Of a stretch of DNA of 64,000 bases, positions 10,677 through 21,923 are shown in pieces. Each line of letters starts with the position of its first letter. Within the stretch, counting starts at the first letter, position 1. The notes beneath the pieces are model-generated. The model saw nothing but the letters and a program-made list of their open reading frames with translations, was not told where the DNA came from and did no database searches. The position numbers were made by a program, and so were the translations under genes. Origin of the DNA: Isoetes taiwanensis (Eukaryota > Streptophyta > Lycopodiopsida > Isoetales > Isoetaceae); assembly GCA_021234155.1 (NCBI GenBank), contig JAJEKV010000008.1, positions 22,655,368-22,719,367 of the forward strand, read 5' to 3'.

Positions 10677-11119
10677 CTAGTAGTATTAATGGGAGAATAC
10701 GTGTATTCCACCATTTAGCCCTCTATGTTTTTTATGGAATAGATATAAACCAAGTTCATAATATCCTAATATAATCTTGCTCTTATATATGACCATTGAC
10801 TTCTTATAGCCCTCTATTTCCAAGGGCTGGAGCTTCCAAACCTGTGTTTTAACGGTACTACTTATACATCATTTTGGAGATAAACCAAGGTGTGGATATG
10901 TCTTACCCACCTATGAAGTAAGCCACCCATCATTTCAAGTAGATAGCTTTATCTTTGATGTAATGCATGATTTATTGTTTTTTCGGTCAAATGGTATTCC
11001 TCATACTACTATCATAAGGCAAGGCTTCAAGGTATGGGCAAATCTTGCCATCTCATGCACTATTATATTTATCTATACAAATAGATGTCTTTATCATCTA
11101 AAGCTATGTAAGGTTAATA

Positions 11120-11122
<3 letters not shown>

Positions 11123-11146
<24 letters not shown>
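11123..11146 (+). repeat. A-run at the right end of PLE1
   Basis: About 23 A residues close the right repeat. The left repeat ends in only seven. On the element's coding strand this is a T-run at the 5' end. Its origin (target, tandem junction or retroposition tail) is unclear. Confidence 0.8.
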
Positions 11147-11152
<6 letters not shown>

Positions 11153-11514
11153 TGTAAGTGCAAAAAGCTCTTCCGAAGCAGGGTTGGAAATTGAAGGGCT
11201 GCCCTTACTTTTTTTTGAAGGTCACTCTAAAAAGTGGACTTTCAAATTGCAAGGCATAATATAAATTAGACTTTCATGTGCATTGTTAGTGTAAAAGTAA
11301 CAATGCGCGGGCTTAATTTTTTTTTTCCCTTAAAATACTTAAGCGTAAAAATGCACTCGCAATATTTAACACATAAAGATTGTATGAACATTATTAAATT
11401 CCAGCAAATCATTCAATTCACAAGAATTTAAAACATAAGAGTTAAGTTAAATATACGAATGAGAGTCATATGATCATACTCAATTTTCGGAAATAAGTAC
11501 AACATCAATGCTCA

Positions 11515-14125
11515 TTTAAATCAAGCATTCTTCGATTCTTCTTCTCACGCCAAAGATTAAAAGCGCCATCAATATCAAGCTTCTCTTCTTCTGGTCCCGT
11601 CAATGATAAAAACATGAGCTCATCTAGCATCTTCAAGTCAAGACGAGAGCGATCATTGTCTTTTATGTAGTTTTGCTTTGAGAAACCTCTTTCACAAATG
11701 GCTAAATGGCTGTACTACTAGGAAGCACTAATATAATTTGCCACAACTTGGCCAATTGTGGGTGAGCTACAAACCACATATCTTCATCACAGCATCGTTC
11801 CCAAGAATCAATCATTTTCCATTTTTGACACACCACCTCCATTTTGACAATAAAATTTACTAACTCTCCTTTGCAACTATGTGCATCAACCAAGGGATTG
11901 AGACCACTACTAAATTTGTTGACCAAGCGATGTAACCATTGGGATGCTTTAGCATGAAGAGACTTTACATCACGAGGATAATCCCTTGGGCTAAACAACT
12001 TTGCATCATCAAAAATGTCCATATCATCAAACATTTTCTTCAATGAGTCAATCATAAGCTTTATGTATCTCTTCCCCAATGCAATGCAAGCTTCCTTAGA
12101 ATTCAACATACAATGTGTGTCCTTTTTATGCATGAGACCAAAATGTAAAGCATGAACATGTATCATACCTTGGTTATCCGTAAATTGAATACATCCATGC
12201 TCCTTTGTAGCTTGCAAGAATGATGTTATATGTGGTGCATCTTGTCCAAATTCTCCCACCAGATATTGCATTTGGAAAGTATCAATAATTGTACTTATCA
12301 CGTTTCCAATTGAAGTAATGTCAACGTGATCAAACTGAAATTTCTTGCTTATCTCATTCATTGAAGAATAGAACATCTGCTAGCATATGAAAGAAAAATT
12401 GCACGCCATAGTGTGTAAAGTAACCATACATTTCCTTCTCATATAGTCTCAACACTTCCAAAATTGGACCCATGAGCCTCACAATTCTTTTCATGACATC
12501 TCCTCTAGATAACCAACGCACTTCATGCATTTGAAGCAAATTCAATTTCTTCTTTTAAAAACACTTGACAATATCTTGGAGGAAAGAATGCCTTTTAGAT
12601 GATCTTCCCACCCAACTTGTGGCCTTTTTAGCCAACTTGTCCAATGTCTTAAATTCAGGAATAGATTCATATGTATCAGCCATGGCTAAAGCCTCTCTAT
12701 GTGCTATACAATGAACACTTAAAAGATGTGGTATTTCCATCTTAAATCTCGCTGCTTGTAACGGGCCCATGTCGAGTATTCGAACCTTGAATGTGCCTGT
12801 GGGGCATTCCCGAGACACCGGCATAAATGGGTAGAAGCGACTACTCATAAACGTCTAGACAGTTTTTCCCAGTTGGTTAAGGGCATGTCGGTTAGGAACG
12901 TTACAGTTGGTATCAGAGCGGGTCTCGAATTCGAGTCTCCATGGGTGCCTATACGCATGGGTAATTTGCAAAGACTTGGTATTCATTGTGACATGGTATG
13001 ACATAGACATGGTATAACCTTGGATGCTCGAGGACGAGCATAGTTCTAGTGGGAGAGACTGTAACGGGCCCATGGTAGACGACTCGAGTATTCGAACCTT
13101 GAATGTGCCTGTGGGGCTTTCCCGAGACACCGTCATAAATGGATAGAAGCGACTACTCATAAACATCTAGACAGTTTTGTCCAATTGGTTAAGGGCATGT
13201 CGGTTAGGAACGTTACACTGCTACTCCAGTTTGTGAGCCAATCATAGCACTTTCCCCATCGGATCCAAAACCAACCATCTTTTGCAAATCAAAACCTAGT
13301 CCTTCCAATAGACACTTCAATGCAACATACGTATCATTTGCACCTCCATTACTCACATTCAACAACTTCAAAAACCTTATCTCCATCTTTCAAGAATGTG
13401 ACGTACACGATAAGGTGTTGATCTAAAGAAATATCCGTGCTTTTATCAATGAGAATAGAATAATATGAACTTCTAAGCACATATTGCCAAAGAGCATCAA
13501 AGTAAATGGAGCAGGAAGCATCCAAGAACTCGCGACCAGATTTGGAATTTGTATAGGAGAAATAATCATCACTAATAGGCATACCTAGAGTTTCCAAAAA
13601 GTGATGATGGGCACATAATGCTGGGTAGAAATTCATGGACAAGTCATTCTTAGCTGTAAAATACATAATTCTCATCACACACTTCACCCTTTCTGACTCT
13701 GCATCCAACATATGATCGATATGCACTTCTAATGGAACAACTTTCTTCCTCTCCTTACTTACGGCAAGTCTACGATCTTGTGACATTGCATGCACATCCA
13801 ATGCTTGTAACTGAATGTTAGTGCTGCCTTGTTTAGAAAAGGCATTAACTTGCAAATGTTCAATACATAGAGAGCAATACATCCTTTGACGACCATCATC
13901 TAGAGTTTTTCTAAAAACCCATGGATGCTTAAGAAGCCATTCATCTCTAAATTCTCTTTCACTTGTGACCTTTCTTTTTTATTCTCTGCTGCAGAATTAT
14001 TTCCTTCCTCTCCCTCTATTGGCAAATTCAAATTTGGCACTGTAACTTTTTTAAAAACTAAAATCAGAGAAGCTTGCCTCTTGTCCTTTTTTGGGCGTCC
14101 CATCTTCTTCATCTCTCCTTCCAAA
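11515..14125 (-). pseudogene. hAT-family transposase (ZNF862/KIAA1586-like), disrupted
   Basis: The minus strand encodes, in order, a basic N-terminus (GRPKKDKRQAS), a TTF-type zinc finger start (HPWVFRKTLDDGRQRMYCSLC, with a frameshift near 13925), and a DUF4371-like region with SYYSILIDKSTDISLDQHLI around 13430. RNase H-like segments with HCIAHREALAM and LQMHEVRWLSRGDVMKRI follow. A hAT C-terminal dimerisation segment (ERGFSKQNYIKDNDRSRLD...LMFLSLTGPEEE) lies at about 11570-11700. Together these identify a hAT transposase. It is broken by the TRIM at 12757-13217, by frameshifts near 13925, 12550 and 12360, and by a stop near 11702. The nearest known relatives are animal and plant zinc-finger 862-like proteins. 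Confidence 0.8.
12757..13217 (+). mobile_element. TRIM (terminal-repeat retrotransposon in miniature)
   Basis: Two LTRs, 12757-12905 (149 bp) and 13060-13217 (158 bp), begin TGTAACGGGCCCATG and end GGAACGTTACA. Directly after the first is TTGGTATCAGAGC, the initiator-Met tRNA primer binding site used by most plant LTR retroelements. Directly before the second is the purine tract GTGGGAGAGAC. The insertion is flanked by the perfect 5-bp duplication CTGCT (12752-12756 and 13218-13222). The ~154-bp interior has no coding capacity. The second LTR has a 9-bp insertion. It interrupts the hAT transposase and is therefore younger. Confidence 0.93.
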
Positions 14126-15179
14126 TGATGTTAAATGCCTCTCAATAAGATATTTTTCAGTCCTGGAGAAGAACAAAGATTCAGATTTAGTAAAAAAACA
14201 ACAACAGCAATACAATATGGATTAGACAATTGCTGTTTTTTTCTGCCCCCTTTCTGATTGTGTAGCAATTTTAACAGCGTCAAAGAAGGACTGGTTTGTA
14301 CAATCACAGAGATGGCTCAGGATATGCAAATAAACTCATGAAAATCTATGATGTCTGATCAAAGTTCTGGCTTTGAAGCCAATCGATTTGTGGGTTTTTG
14401 CAGGGCGCCATGCCAATGACAGATGACTAAACAGACGATCCCATTTCGATGATCAAGAAACATAGAGATAGCATGAATTAAATCGATAATGCATTCTTTT
14501 TTTTATGTTGTTTCATTAAGTTTTGGTTGAACAAATGCAGGCGAATCAGAAAGGGTTAAGAATCAGACCTGATTTGGTTTTGGTTTTCTGCTCTTAACAA
14601 TTTCTACAAGACTTGAGATGATCTCGTTTGCAAATATCCCTAAGATTTGCACTGGCCAAGCTTCTGATAAGCCCCAAATCAATTCAAAGACTTCATATTT
14701 CGAGTTCCTTTTATGATTCTTGCTGCCCAAAAGGATGCAAAGAAAGAATTCGGCTGGTGCAAATATGATTATCCAGGGCATGATCTGACAAATTCGGGAG
14801 GATCTGATCACGATACATGCATTCTTGCTGCCTATTTGCTGCCCACACAGTCGATTTGCTGCCCCACACCACACCACATTGACAGTAGTTTGTATTGTAT
14901 CAGAGAAAGAAGAAGAAGAAAATTTTTTCCCCCAAATTTCATAAAAGCCCTCAATTTTTTTTTTTAGAATCCAACCACTAATTTCGGTTGACAATATTAA
15001 TGGGGGCGTGCCAAGCCATAATGCTACTAATAATTATTATTCTTTGTATGTAATGTGTATTGTGTATGTATTCACTCTATTTCTTTCTTTGATTTCTCCA
15101 TTACGGTATTTATATCGTAATTGTGCTATATAATATGTATTATACATATATTTAAACAAGTGGTTGTACTATGAGGGAC

Positions 15180-16050
15180 TGCATAAAGCTCGAAGATCCT
15201 ATGAACATTCTCCTAGATTCTATGAAGATTCTCTAAAATTCCATCAAGATTCTCAAAACTTTTAGGAAGATTCCCCTAGATTCCCAAAGATTCTCTTGAG
15301 ATTCTCTTAGATGCTCCTAGATTCCCAAAGATTTCCTTAGATTCTTAATGCTCCATAAAGATTCCCCTAGATTCTTAAGATTCTATGGAGATTCCCCTAG
15401 ATTTTATTAAGATTCCCAAAGATTCTCTAAAGATTTCCCTAGATTCCAAAAGAATACCCCAAGATTCCTCTATATTCTTCAAGATTCTATCAAGATTCTC
15501 CTAGATTCTCTGAGATTCCATTAAGATTTCCATAGATTCTTGAAGATTTTATGAAGATTCCTTTAGATTCTCCTAGATTCCCAAAGATTCATTTGAGACT
15601 CCCTAAGATTCTCTAAAGATTCGCCTAGATTTTAAAAGAATACCCCAAGATTCCTCTAGATTCTCCAAGAGTCTATCAAGATTCTCCTAGATGCTTCTAG
15701 ATTCTCTAAGATTCCATTAAGATTCCTCTAGGTTTTTAAAGATTTTATCAAGATTCCCAAAGAAGCGCTTGAGATTCCTATAGATTCTCTTGAGATTCCT
15801 CTAGTTCCAATAGATTCTACGAAGATTCCCCTAGACTCCCCAAGATTACATCAATTTTCCTCTAGGTTCTTAAAGATTTTATCAAGATTCCATTAGATTC
15901 CCTTACATTCTCAAAGATGCTCTCTTGAGATTATCATAGATTCTCTAAGATTCTCATGATATTCCTCTGGACTCCCTAAGATCCTATCCCTAAGATCCTA
16001 TAAAGATTATACTAAGATTCCCTCAACTTGCCATAGATTCCTTCAAAATC
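15180..16050. repeat. Degenerate AAGATTCCCCTAGATTCT minisatellite
   Basis: Nearly 900 bp consist of imperfect units built on AAGATTC, CCTAGATTC and TTCTATGAAGATTC, with roughly 18-20 bases between successive GATTC cores and several dozen units. Higher-order repetition is visible (for example CCCCAAGATTCCTCTA appears twice, about 185 bp apart). It lies inside the hAT element between its transposase and right end. No coding potential is seen. Confidence 0.85.
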
Positions 16051-16227
16051 GCACATTCCAAAAAAATTCTTAGTGTTCAATCATGTTGGCTCCAACTGCA
16101 ACAAAATAGTGTCAAAGCACCACTCATTGGAAAGCTCTCGACGAGAGAAAAGATTCCCTCAACTTGCCATAGATTCCTTCAAAATCGCACATTCCAAAAA
16201 AATTCTTAGTGTTCAATCATGTTGGCT
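16015..16227. repeat. 136-bp-offset duplication (76-bp unit)
   Basis: AGATTCCCTCAACTTGCC starts at 16015 and 16151. About 76 bases match, then the copies diverge at GTTGGCT. The offset equals that of the other duplications in the window. Confidence 0.85.
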
Positions 16228-16245
16228 AAGCTTCCAAGAATGTCC

Positions 16246-16517
16246 ACTAATAAATGCTTTGCCACCTCATTACTTCTTTTTATTAATGAGGGTGCCACCT
16301 CACCTCCTTAAAAAAAAAAACTAATTTAATATTAAAGAGTTAATGGCTAGGATTTATGCTCACCTTTTGATCCAATGGTTAACTAATAAATGCTTTGCCA
16401 CCTCATTACTTCTTTTTATTAATGAGGGTGCCACCTCACCTCCTTAAAAAAAAAAACTAATTTAATATTAAAGAGTTAATGGCTAGGATTTATGCTCACC
16501 TTTTGATCCAATGGTTA
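16246..16517. repeat. 136-bp tandem duplication inside hAT
   Basis: ACTAATAAATGCTTTGCC starts at 16246 and 16382. The two units are adjacent and identical, including the 11-A run. Confidence 0.92.
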
Positions 16518-16920
16518 AGATCTGCTTTACCAAATTCACTTTTGGAGCTACGCCACCTCACCAACTTTTTATCCAAGGGCCAAGATAAAAAATTTATATC
16601 CGATATGCCATTTTGTAACTACCCCCATGAGTTTCTATATACATATTAAGATAAGATAAGAAAGTAGGGGTATAATTGCATGGCTATGTCAAAAGTAGAC
16701 TTTTTGTTGCATGGCAAATTTTTTTTGGACTTTCATTTTGCAAGGCTATGGAAAATGTAGACTTGTTCTTGAAAGTCCTTTTTTTTTTTTTACTTTATTT
16801 TGCATGGTTTTTAAGGTCTTGCAAGGCTTGCAACCTTCAATTTCCAACCCTGCTTCTGAAGATTATGGCCATGTCCCTATAGCAGATATACTGGCTGGGG
16901 ACTTGAACCCCGGTGAAATC

Positions 16921-17319
16921 TAACCAATACAAACCATTACATTACACGCATTAAAATTAAATTCCCCCTTAAACCCCCTTTTGTTTGGGTGCATATTCAC
17001 ACGGGGGGTGACTCCGGGCATCGAGAGCTGTTGGATAGGCATATTCACCCCTTATTCTGTAATCTACACCGTACACAAAGTTCCTCGTTTGTGGGGTATG
17101 GATGTACAGAATTTGTTATACTGTATAATAAAATTTGCAAAATACTATAAGATTTCAGGCAATATACTATATGGTGTTGATTTTGTACGTGCAAAACATA
17201 ATTATAAGGGCTCTCGCTGCCCTACGTCACCCCCGTGTGAATATGCACCCAAACAAAAGGGGGTTTAAGGGGGAATTTAATTTTAATGCGTGTAATGTAA
17301 TGGTTTGTATTATAGGTTA
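16921..17319. mobile_element. Foldback MITE with ~90-bp terminal inverted repeats
   Basis: The left arm begins TAACC-AATACAAACCATTA. The right arm ends with the reverse complement of TAACCTATAATACAAACC. The arms stay complementary through CCCCCTTAAACCCCCTTTTG and GGGTGCATATTCACAC, about 90 bp in all. The interior has no coding potential. A related, degraded copy lies at about 42200-42390 inside the PLE2 right repeat. No clear target duplication was found, so the superfamily is undetermined. Confidence 0.8.
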
Positions 17320-17329
17320 AAAAAAATTT

Positions 17330-17346
17330 TTGCCCCTTCGGGGCAA
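17330..17346. other. Short TTCG hairpin
   Basis: TTGCCCCTTCGGGGCAA is a tight inverted repeat around TTCG, right after the MITE and an A/T run. It could form a stable RNA hairpin, but there is no transcript context. It may belong to the MITE's flanking target. Confidence 0.5.
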
Positions 17347-17784
17347 TGAAAATTATGTGTGAATGTTGTGTACATCACTATAGATTCTTGTGCCTAAAAC
17401 AGTGTGGCCTTGAGGACCACTAATAGTTGCGCTGCAAAAATTTCTATAATATATATTTGTAATAAGCAAGTAGTCCAAAACATTTATATCATTATGAGGG
17501 TCTCCATTCTACAAGTCGTTATCTTACATATCAAATATGTAGCATCAAATATTCCATGCTTCAAATATGTAGCATCAAATATTCCATGCTTGTAAGACAC
17601 ATCTTTGTACACATCTTCTTCAAATATCTATGTATATAGCAAAGCCAACAGTAAGGCCACTGGAAAAAATCACAAATATTAGTTGTTAACAAATATTAGT
17701 TGTTATATGTTGCCCATCTCTTTTGAATCCACTTTCATAGTATTCTTCAGCCTTTGAATGATCGTGCAGCACCTGGAAACAAGT

Positions 17785-18057
17785 AGAAAATTGAAGCACT
17801 CTTAAGAAACCTAGATAGATTATTAATGTTATATATGAACAAAATTCTGCTCAATACAATATACATTGTACTAAGGTTCAATATTAACAAAATTCTGCTC
17901 ACCTCGTACAAGTATCTTGCAGAAAATTGAAGCACTCTTAAGAAACCTAGATAGATTATTAATGTTATATATGAACAAAATTCTGCTCAATACAATATAC
18001 ATTGTACTAAGGTTCAATATTAACAAAATTCTGCTCACCTCGTACAAGTATCTTGCA
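17785..18057. repeat. 136-bp tandem duplication
   Basis: AGAAAATTGAAGCACTC starts at 17785 and 17921. The adjacent units match up to CAAGTATCTTGCA. A smaller direct repeat of about 30 bp (TCAAATATGTAGCATCAAAT) sits upstream at 17530-17590. Confidence 0.9.
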
Positions 18058-19035
18058 TAGTTTCTCGGCAAAGGGTTCTCGAGTTTGTATCTAACATGGT
18101 TCTCAAATAGGCATGTGCATTGCCTAGTCCAACTCCATGGTCGAGCCAAGATCTCCGACCATGAACATTGGCACAACTTTCTCGGACTCATGCAAGGGCA
18201 CGCACCCTTTGGAGGCAGAGTAGAGTGTTGCCATCTGCATCCTTGCTTACACCGGAATAAACCTCGCCATCTTGGTCTTTGAAGCATCCGCTTTCCTATC
18301 TTCCGGCGTAGGCATCCCCATTTGTCTTGTCTCTTTATGCTCTACATTTTATGCCTCTTGCTCGCATTTGTGGATTTTCTTCTTCGTATCCGAGCTAGTC
18401 CCAAATATCAACCGGATATCCATTACAGGGATGGTGACAATCGTCTGACACATTTGAACCATAGGATTGGCTGGACTAGCTTTATACCTTAAAGAACATA
18501 GCATACAATAAGATGGTAGATTTACCGGGTCAGAACCCAGATATTGCCATTTTTCGTCCCCGGTTCTAGGACAGCTTTGAGTGCTCCATGCAAGACCTTC
18601 CAACACTTTGGAACCAATATGCTTACAGGGCAAAATCATTGAAAGATGTTCGGTGTTATCGATTGCTAAAAAAATTAGATCCAAGTTGAAGATTACCTAG
18701 GAAATCGAAGCCCGAGTAAGAGTCGATCTGTAAAGCAAAGAAACATCCGGTTTTGCGGTTGTTTGATAAGCCCAGTCTTGTTGTCCGTAAGGAGTCCATA
18801 TCCCATAAGGCCTTATTGCTTGAATAAAGGACCGTGCCACCGGGGCTCCATAACCAACCGCTATAACCGCCGACAAGCGAGCCGTCATGAGTGGAAGCCC
18901 AACCGGTTAAGTTCTTTGCCGCTTCAAAACCACGCCCACCATAACCGTGTATCAGTCGCCGCCAAAGTTCTCCCAAATAGTATCATTAAATCGAGTCCTG
19001 CGGAACCAAATTTCCCATATTTGTCACCAACGTAG
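18056..19035 (-). other. Unidentified exon-like fragments
   Basis: Minus-strand frames at 18656-18976 (GSLVGGYSGWLWSPGG), 18349-18660 (GDEKWQYLGSDPVNLP, then PSYCMLCSLRYKASP) and 18085-18290 (GEVYSGVSKDADGNTLLCLQ in one frame) have a protein-like composition and lie on the same strand. I cannot assign a family. They may be exons of a decayed or mis-sequenced gene downstream of the SHOU4-like gene. Frames shift between fragments. Local base differences resemble the low-quality patches seen elsewhere in the window. Confidence 0.25.
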
Positions 19036-19761
19036 TCTCCCACACCCTAACCCTAACCGCGTGCCCTAATTCCTACCGCTCACGAATTGGTGCACTCTAG
19101 ATATACTGATTAGTATGCCTCGTGCAATACGCCCATGAAATCATATGAAAACCATGCCAAAAAGCGTATAAAATCACAAAAAAAACCCCCTGTTATAATG
19201 CTACATATTCTATCCGGAGAAATGATCCAGAAGAGTGTAAAACTAAAAACACATTGGATCTGCTACCTGTAGACGCAACCACCATCGCTCTGTAAGAAAA
19301 TCAGATTTGGTCAAAAAGGGAAGCCCATGTGACACGTGAAGTTTCTAAAAATAAACCTTTGAAAGTACACTAAACAAAACCCAAAATATTAAAAAGACTC
19401 CCCTAATAGATGGAAAACATCTAAAGCAAACAGGTTTGCCCATGTGCCTCACTTAAAATTGAATGGAATCAATTTAACGTGTGTTAATAAGAATACTTTT
19501 TTATTTTTTTTAATTGAATTGATTGAATAAAATAAAGCCCAAATGGTATATAGGGAAGAGGAGCGTTAAAGAAGGAGAGGATCCTTTTTTACTTGATAGG
19601 TCAATTATCATACATGATAGGTCAATTATCATGCATTGCACCCTTGAGTTGGAAGCCTATCAACTTTGGATGTATTTGAATAGACAAACTGCAAAAAGGT
19701 ATGCTCTCCTAGATCTAGCCTCTCTACTAAAAATTTCCATAAAAGAATCAGAATGGTAGTT
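19036..19761. other. Intergenic, no gene recognised
   Basis: This is the 3' flank of the SHOU4-like gene. It contains a 24-bp tandem repeat (TGATAGGTCAATTATCAT, at about 19596-19640) and a short CCCTAACCCTAA stretch at about 19045. No convincing coding frame was found. Confidence 0.5.
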
Positions 19762-21573
19762 TCAAAGGGGTATGCCATCTGCTTTTAATGTCTCTTCCGA
19801 CCGGATTATGAGCCCATCCACATGGGCAGGTAATAGAAATTTCGCCCACTGGCAACCAGTAGACACTGGTTCAGGTGGAGCGACAATCATCACGACATTC
19901 TCATGCCGCTGCAACACTCCCCAAACGCTAACTTTGCTTCCTTCTCTTATGTACCTTTATCAACAAATCAGTAACAAATTCCATCAGAAAAAAAAGTACA
20001 AAATGACTTAACCCTACATTTGGATTTACCCTTCTGTCAGTTTCATTCTTCTCTGACTTCTATGCAGCTTTCTTTCTGCTAACCAACGTTGAAAATTGAC
20101 AGGCAACTCTTTGTTGTCTGGAGCGATATCTACAATCGTACTCTCCTTCACATTTGGACTAACCCTTGCAGAAAATCCAGTTTTTACCAATGCTCTAAAA
20201 CCACTTTTTACATCAGATATGTAAAAGTCTACCACATGTCTCTGCCATAAAATCCACAGTCCTATTCAGTATGCTACATTTTGCAGAAATGTCAAGAGAT
20301 TTTTCTTTTTTTCCAAGTTTAGTACCTCTAAATGTGTCAAACCCCAAGTGCAATAGCGATGCCCCTTGGTTGCAGCCTTCGAATTCAAATCTCGGTATTC
20401 GTGAAGTCCTGTAGAAGTGTATATACAACGGTTTACATTCTGGTAGGATGACTCAAGAGTTACACTGCCACAATTTACTACCTGCATAAGCAAGCATTAG
20501 CATTGAAGACTTTGCAGAGCAACTACATTCAATTTACATCTGAAATCAACATGACAGTTTAATGAATGAATTCCTATTTAAGTAATTTGCTAACTTAATT
20601 ATCATATAACACTTGATACGCTTACCCCTGTAACGTTCACATATTGACCATCCTTGACATGATCTAGAAGTTTGTCACCAAATTTCTCTAAAGAACTGAG
20701 TGCAGATTTTCTTTGCCAGCAAGTGTTCCATGCAAACAACAATAGCATAGCCATAAACAAAGATGCCATCAGGACCAGGACAATTGGACTCTGTACTGTA
20801 GCAAGAACAAAGCCCCCAGCAATAAATCCAATTACAAAAAGGGGGATAATAGCACATAGAGCCATCCTGAGGGCTCTTTTTCTGAAAGAAGAATCCTCAA
20901 CCAAACTTAGATCGTTAACAGCGAGAGATGATGGAATAGGACCTCCCCGCATCAATTTCTCCACTGCATTCATGTCTAATGATCCAGAAAAGCCTTTTCT
21001 AGAGACTGAAGGTTGAAAAATTATGCCAGCAGAAGTTATCAATCCAGTTTTAGGCAAATTTACAATGAAATCTGCAGTAGGTCCTGGACTTGATCCCTGT
21101 GAAGCAACACACTGCTTACTATTCACAGAGTGTGATGCAGATAATAGGCGAGGAGCCCCTGTTGGAAGAGGGCCAGCAGTAGACCTAATCAGATAGCTTC
21201 TGTTAGATGACCCATTTGGAGCCTGGACTGATTTTCTTGATTTGAGAGATCCAGAAGTCTCCACTGGAATATCAAACATTTTCCCTAATTCGCCAGATTT
21301 CTTTATGTCCCCTCCGGTATAGGGCATAACTGTGGAGGTCATTTTTTGCCCTTTTTCTCTGTATTGATCCGGTCGACCTGAAACATAGAGGCCATTGCTG
21401 AGCTGATGTGCAGGAAAACTTGTTGCTGATGAGCTGCTAAACGTATTGTTTCTGTTCAGCGACTTCATATTGCTAGGAATCTCCAATGAAGCTGAAGATT
21501 GTGTTGAGAATATTTTGCTATATGGATCTGCCAATTCTATTTTTATTCTTCTTGCTCGTGTATGATCTGACAA
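19762..21573 (-). CDS. SHOU4L: SHOU4-like transmembrane protein, four coding exons
   Basis: The coding exons are 21573-20626, 20481-20326, 20241-20030 and 19954-19762, joined by GT..AG introns of 144, 84 and 75 nt, giving 502 codons ending in TGA. Exon 1 carries HQLSNGLYVSGRP and YTGGDIKKSGELGKMFDI, hallmarks of plant SHOU4/SHOU4L (At1g78880/At1g16860-type) proteins. Two membrane segments follow (about residues 237-258 and 263-284). Exons 2-4 encode the conserved C-terminal domain (CGSVTLESSYQNV, CIYTSTGLHEY, LERHVVDFYISDVKSG, then WGVLQRHENVVMIVAPPEP). In Arabidopsis SHOU4 proteins restrict delivery of cellulose synthase complexes to the plasma membrane. Homology to the family begins near residue 52; the preceding residues are variable, so the start at 21573 is the least certain point. 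The frame has no defects, unlike all neighbouring mobile elements. Length is close to family size. Confidence 0.92.
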
Positions 21574-21923
21574 GACTGCGCATAAGGAAGAAGATCTGTA
21601 ACATTATCAATGCGCGTTCTTTCCCGGAATTTTAGCCCTGAGTTTAGCTCAAGAATCAACAAGCTGAGCATAAATTCACAAGATATCAGACGGAGCACAA
21701 AACCAGTATAGTGCGTTGTTTAGCAAAGGCTTGCCTTCTATTGCGGAGGAAAAGAGGAACATACCGGGAGCTTGATTTGCGTAGTATATGTACAATGCAG
21801 GATGATCCGGCAAACAAAAAATAGCTGGAGTCTGCTGTTTTTTCGCTGTAGTATATGGTTTTTTTTTAGCCAGGATCGCTGAGCATGGTACATATAAAAA
21901 AATAAAATTATTTACATACCATT
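21574..21923. promoter_or_regulatory. Intergenic region between SHOU4-like gene and tRNA-Gly
   Basis: The two genes diverge across 350 bp that must contain the SHOU4-like 5' UTR and promoter. No clear TATA box was singled out. Immediately before the tRNA the sequence is A/T-rich (AAAATAAAATTATTTACATACC), as is usual upstream of plant tRNA genes. Confidence 0.4.

Larger units (their letters stand above)
1366..11146 (-). mobile_element. PLE1: Penelope-like retroelement with long flanking direct repeats
   Basis: The block consists of a direct repeat (1370-4138), a unique core with RT and ORF1 on the minus strand, and a second copy of the repeat (8336-11146). Long terminal repeat-like copies ('pLTRs') around a Penelope-clade RT are a known feature of Penelope-like elements. 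They differ from retroviral LTRs: there are no TG...CA ends, and no primer binding site or polypurine tract is seen. Each repeat starts just after an A-run with an 18-bp palindrome and ends in an A-rich tract. PLE2 at 35.0-45.2 kb has the same plan. Target site duplications were not identified. The RT frame is intact, while ORF1 and the left repeat are damaged. Confidence 0.75.
8336..11146 (-). repeat. PLE1 right (5') flanking repeat, pLTR-like
   Basis: This is the second copy of the 1370-4138 sequence. Read on the minus strand it is the 5' end of the element. It starts with a long T-run, contains the putative 5' exons at 10518-10676 and 10021-10351, and ends in TTTTTTTAGACA just before ORF1. 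It also carries a 136-bp tandem duplication (8616-8751 and 8752-8887) and a ~147-bp block absent from the left copy. Confidence 0.85.
11179..16852 (-). mobile_element. hAT DNA transposon, inactivated, with nested insertions
   Basis: The ends are CAGGGTTGGAAATTGAAGG at 11179 and its exact reverse complement ending at 16852, a 19-bp terminal inverted repeat starting with the CAGGG typical of many hAT elements. The 9 bp outside are CTTCCGAAG (left) and CTTCTGAAG (right), one mismatch apart, a plausible but not exact target duplication. Inside are a minus-strand hAT transposase, a TRIM insertion, and a long AAGATTC minisatellite. The length of ~5.7 kb suggests the autonomous form. Confidence 0.75.

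Noticed and set aside
1370-11146. PLE1 repeats as retroviral-type LTRs
   Set aside because: No TG...CA ends, primer binding site or polypurine tract, and no gag, protease or integrase; the RT is of Penelope type.
12757-13217. Direct repeats read as part of the hAT coding region
   Set aside because: PBS, PPT, LTR ends and a perfect 5-bp target duplication show an independent TRIM insertion.
17530-18057. CRISPR-like direct repeats
   Set aside because: A plant nuclear context, no regular short repeats with unique spacers; simple tandem duplications.
19036-19060. Telomeric repeat (CCCTAACCCTAACC)
   Set aside because: Only two units are present; this length is common as a telobox or by chance.
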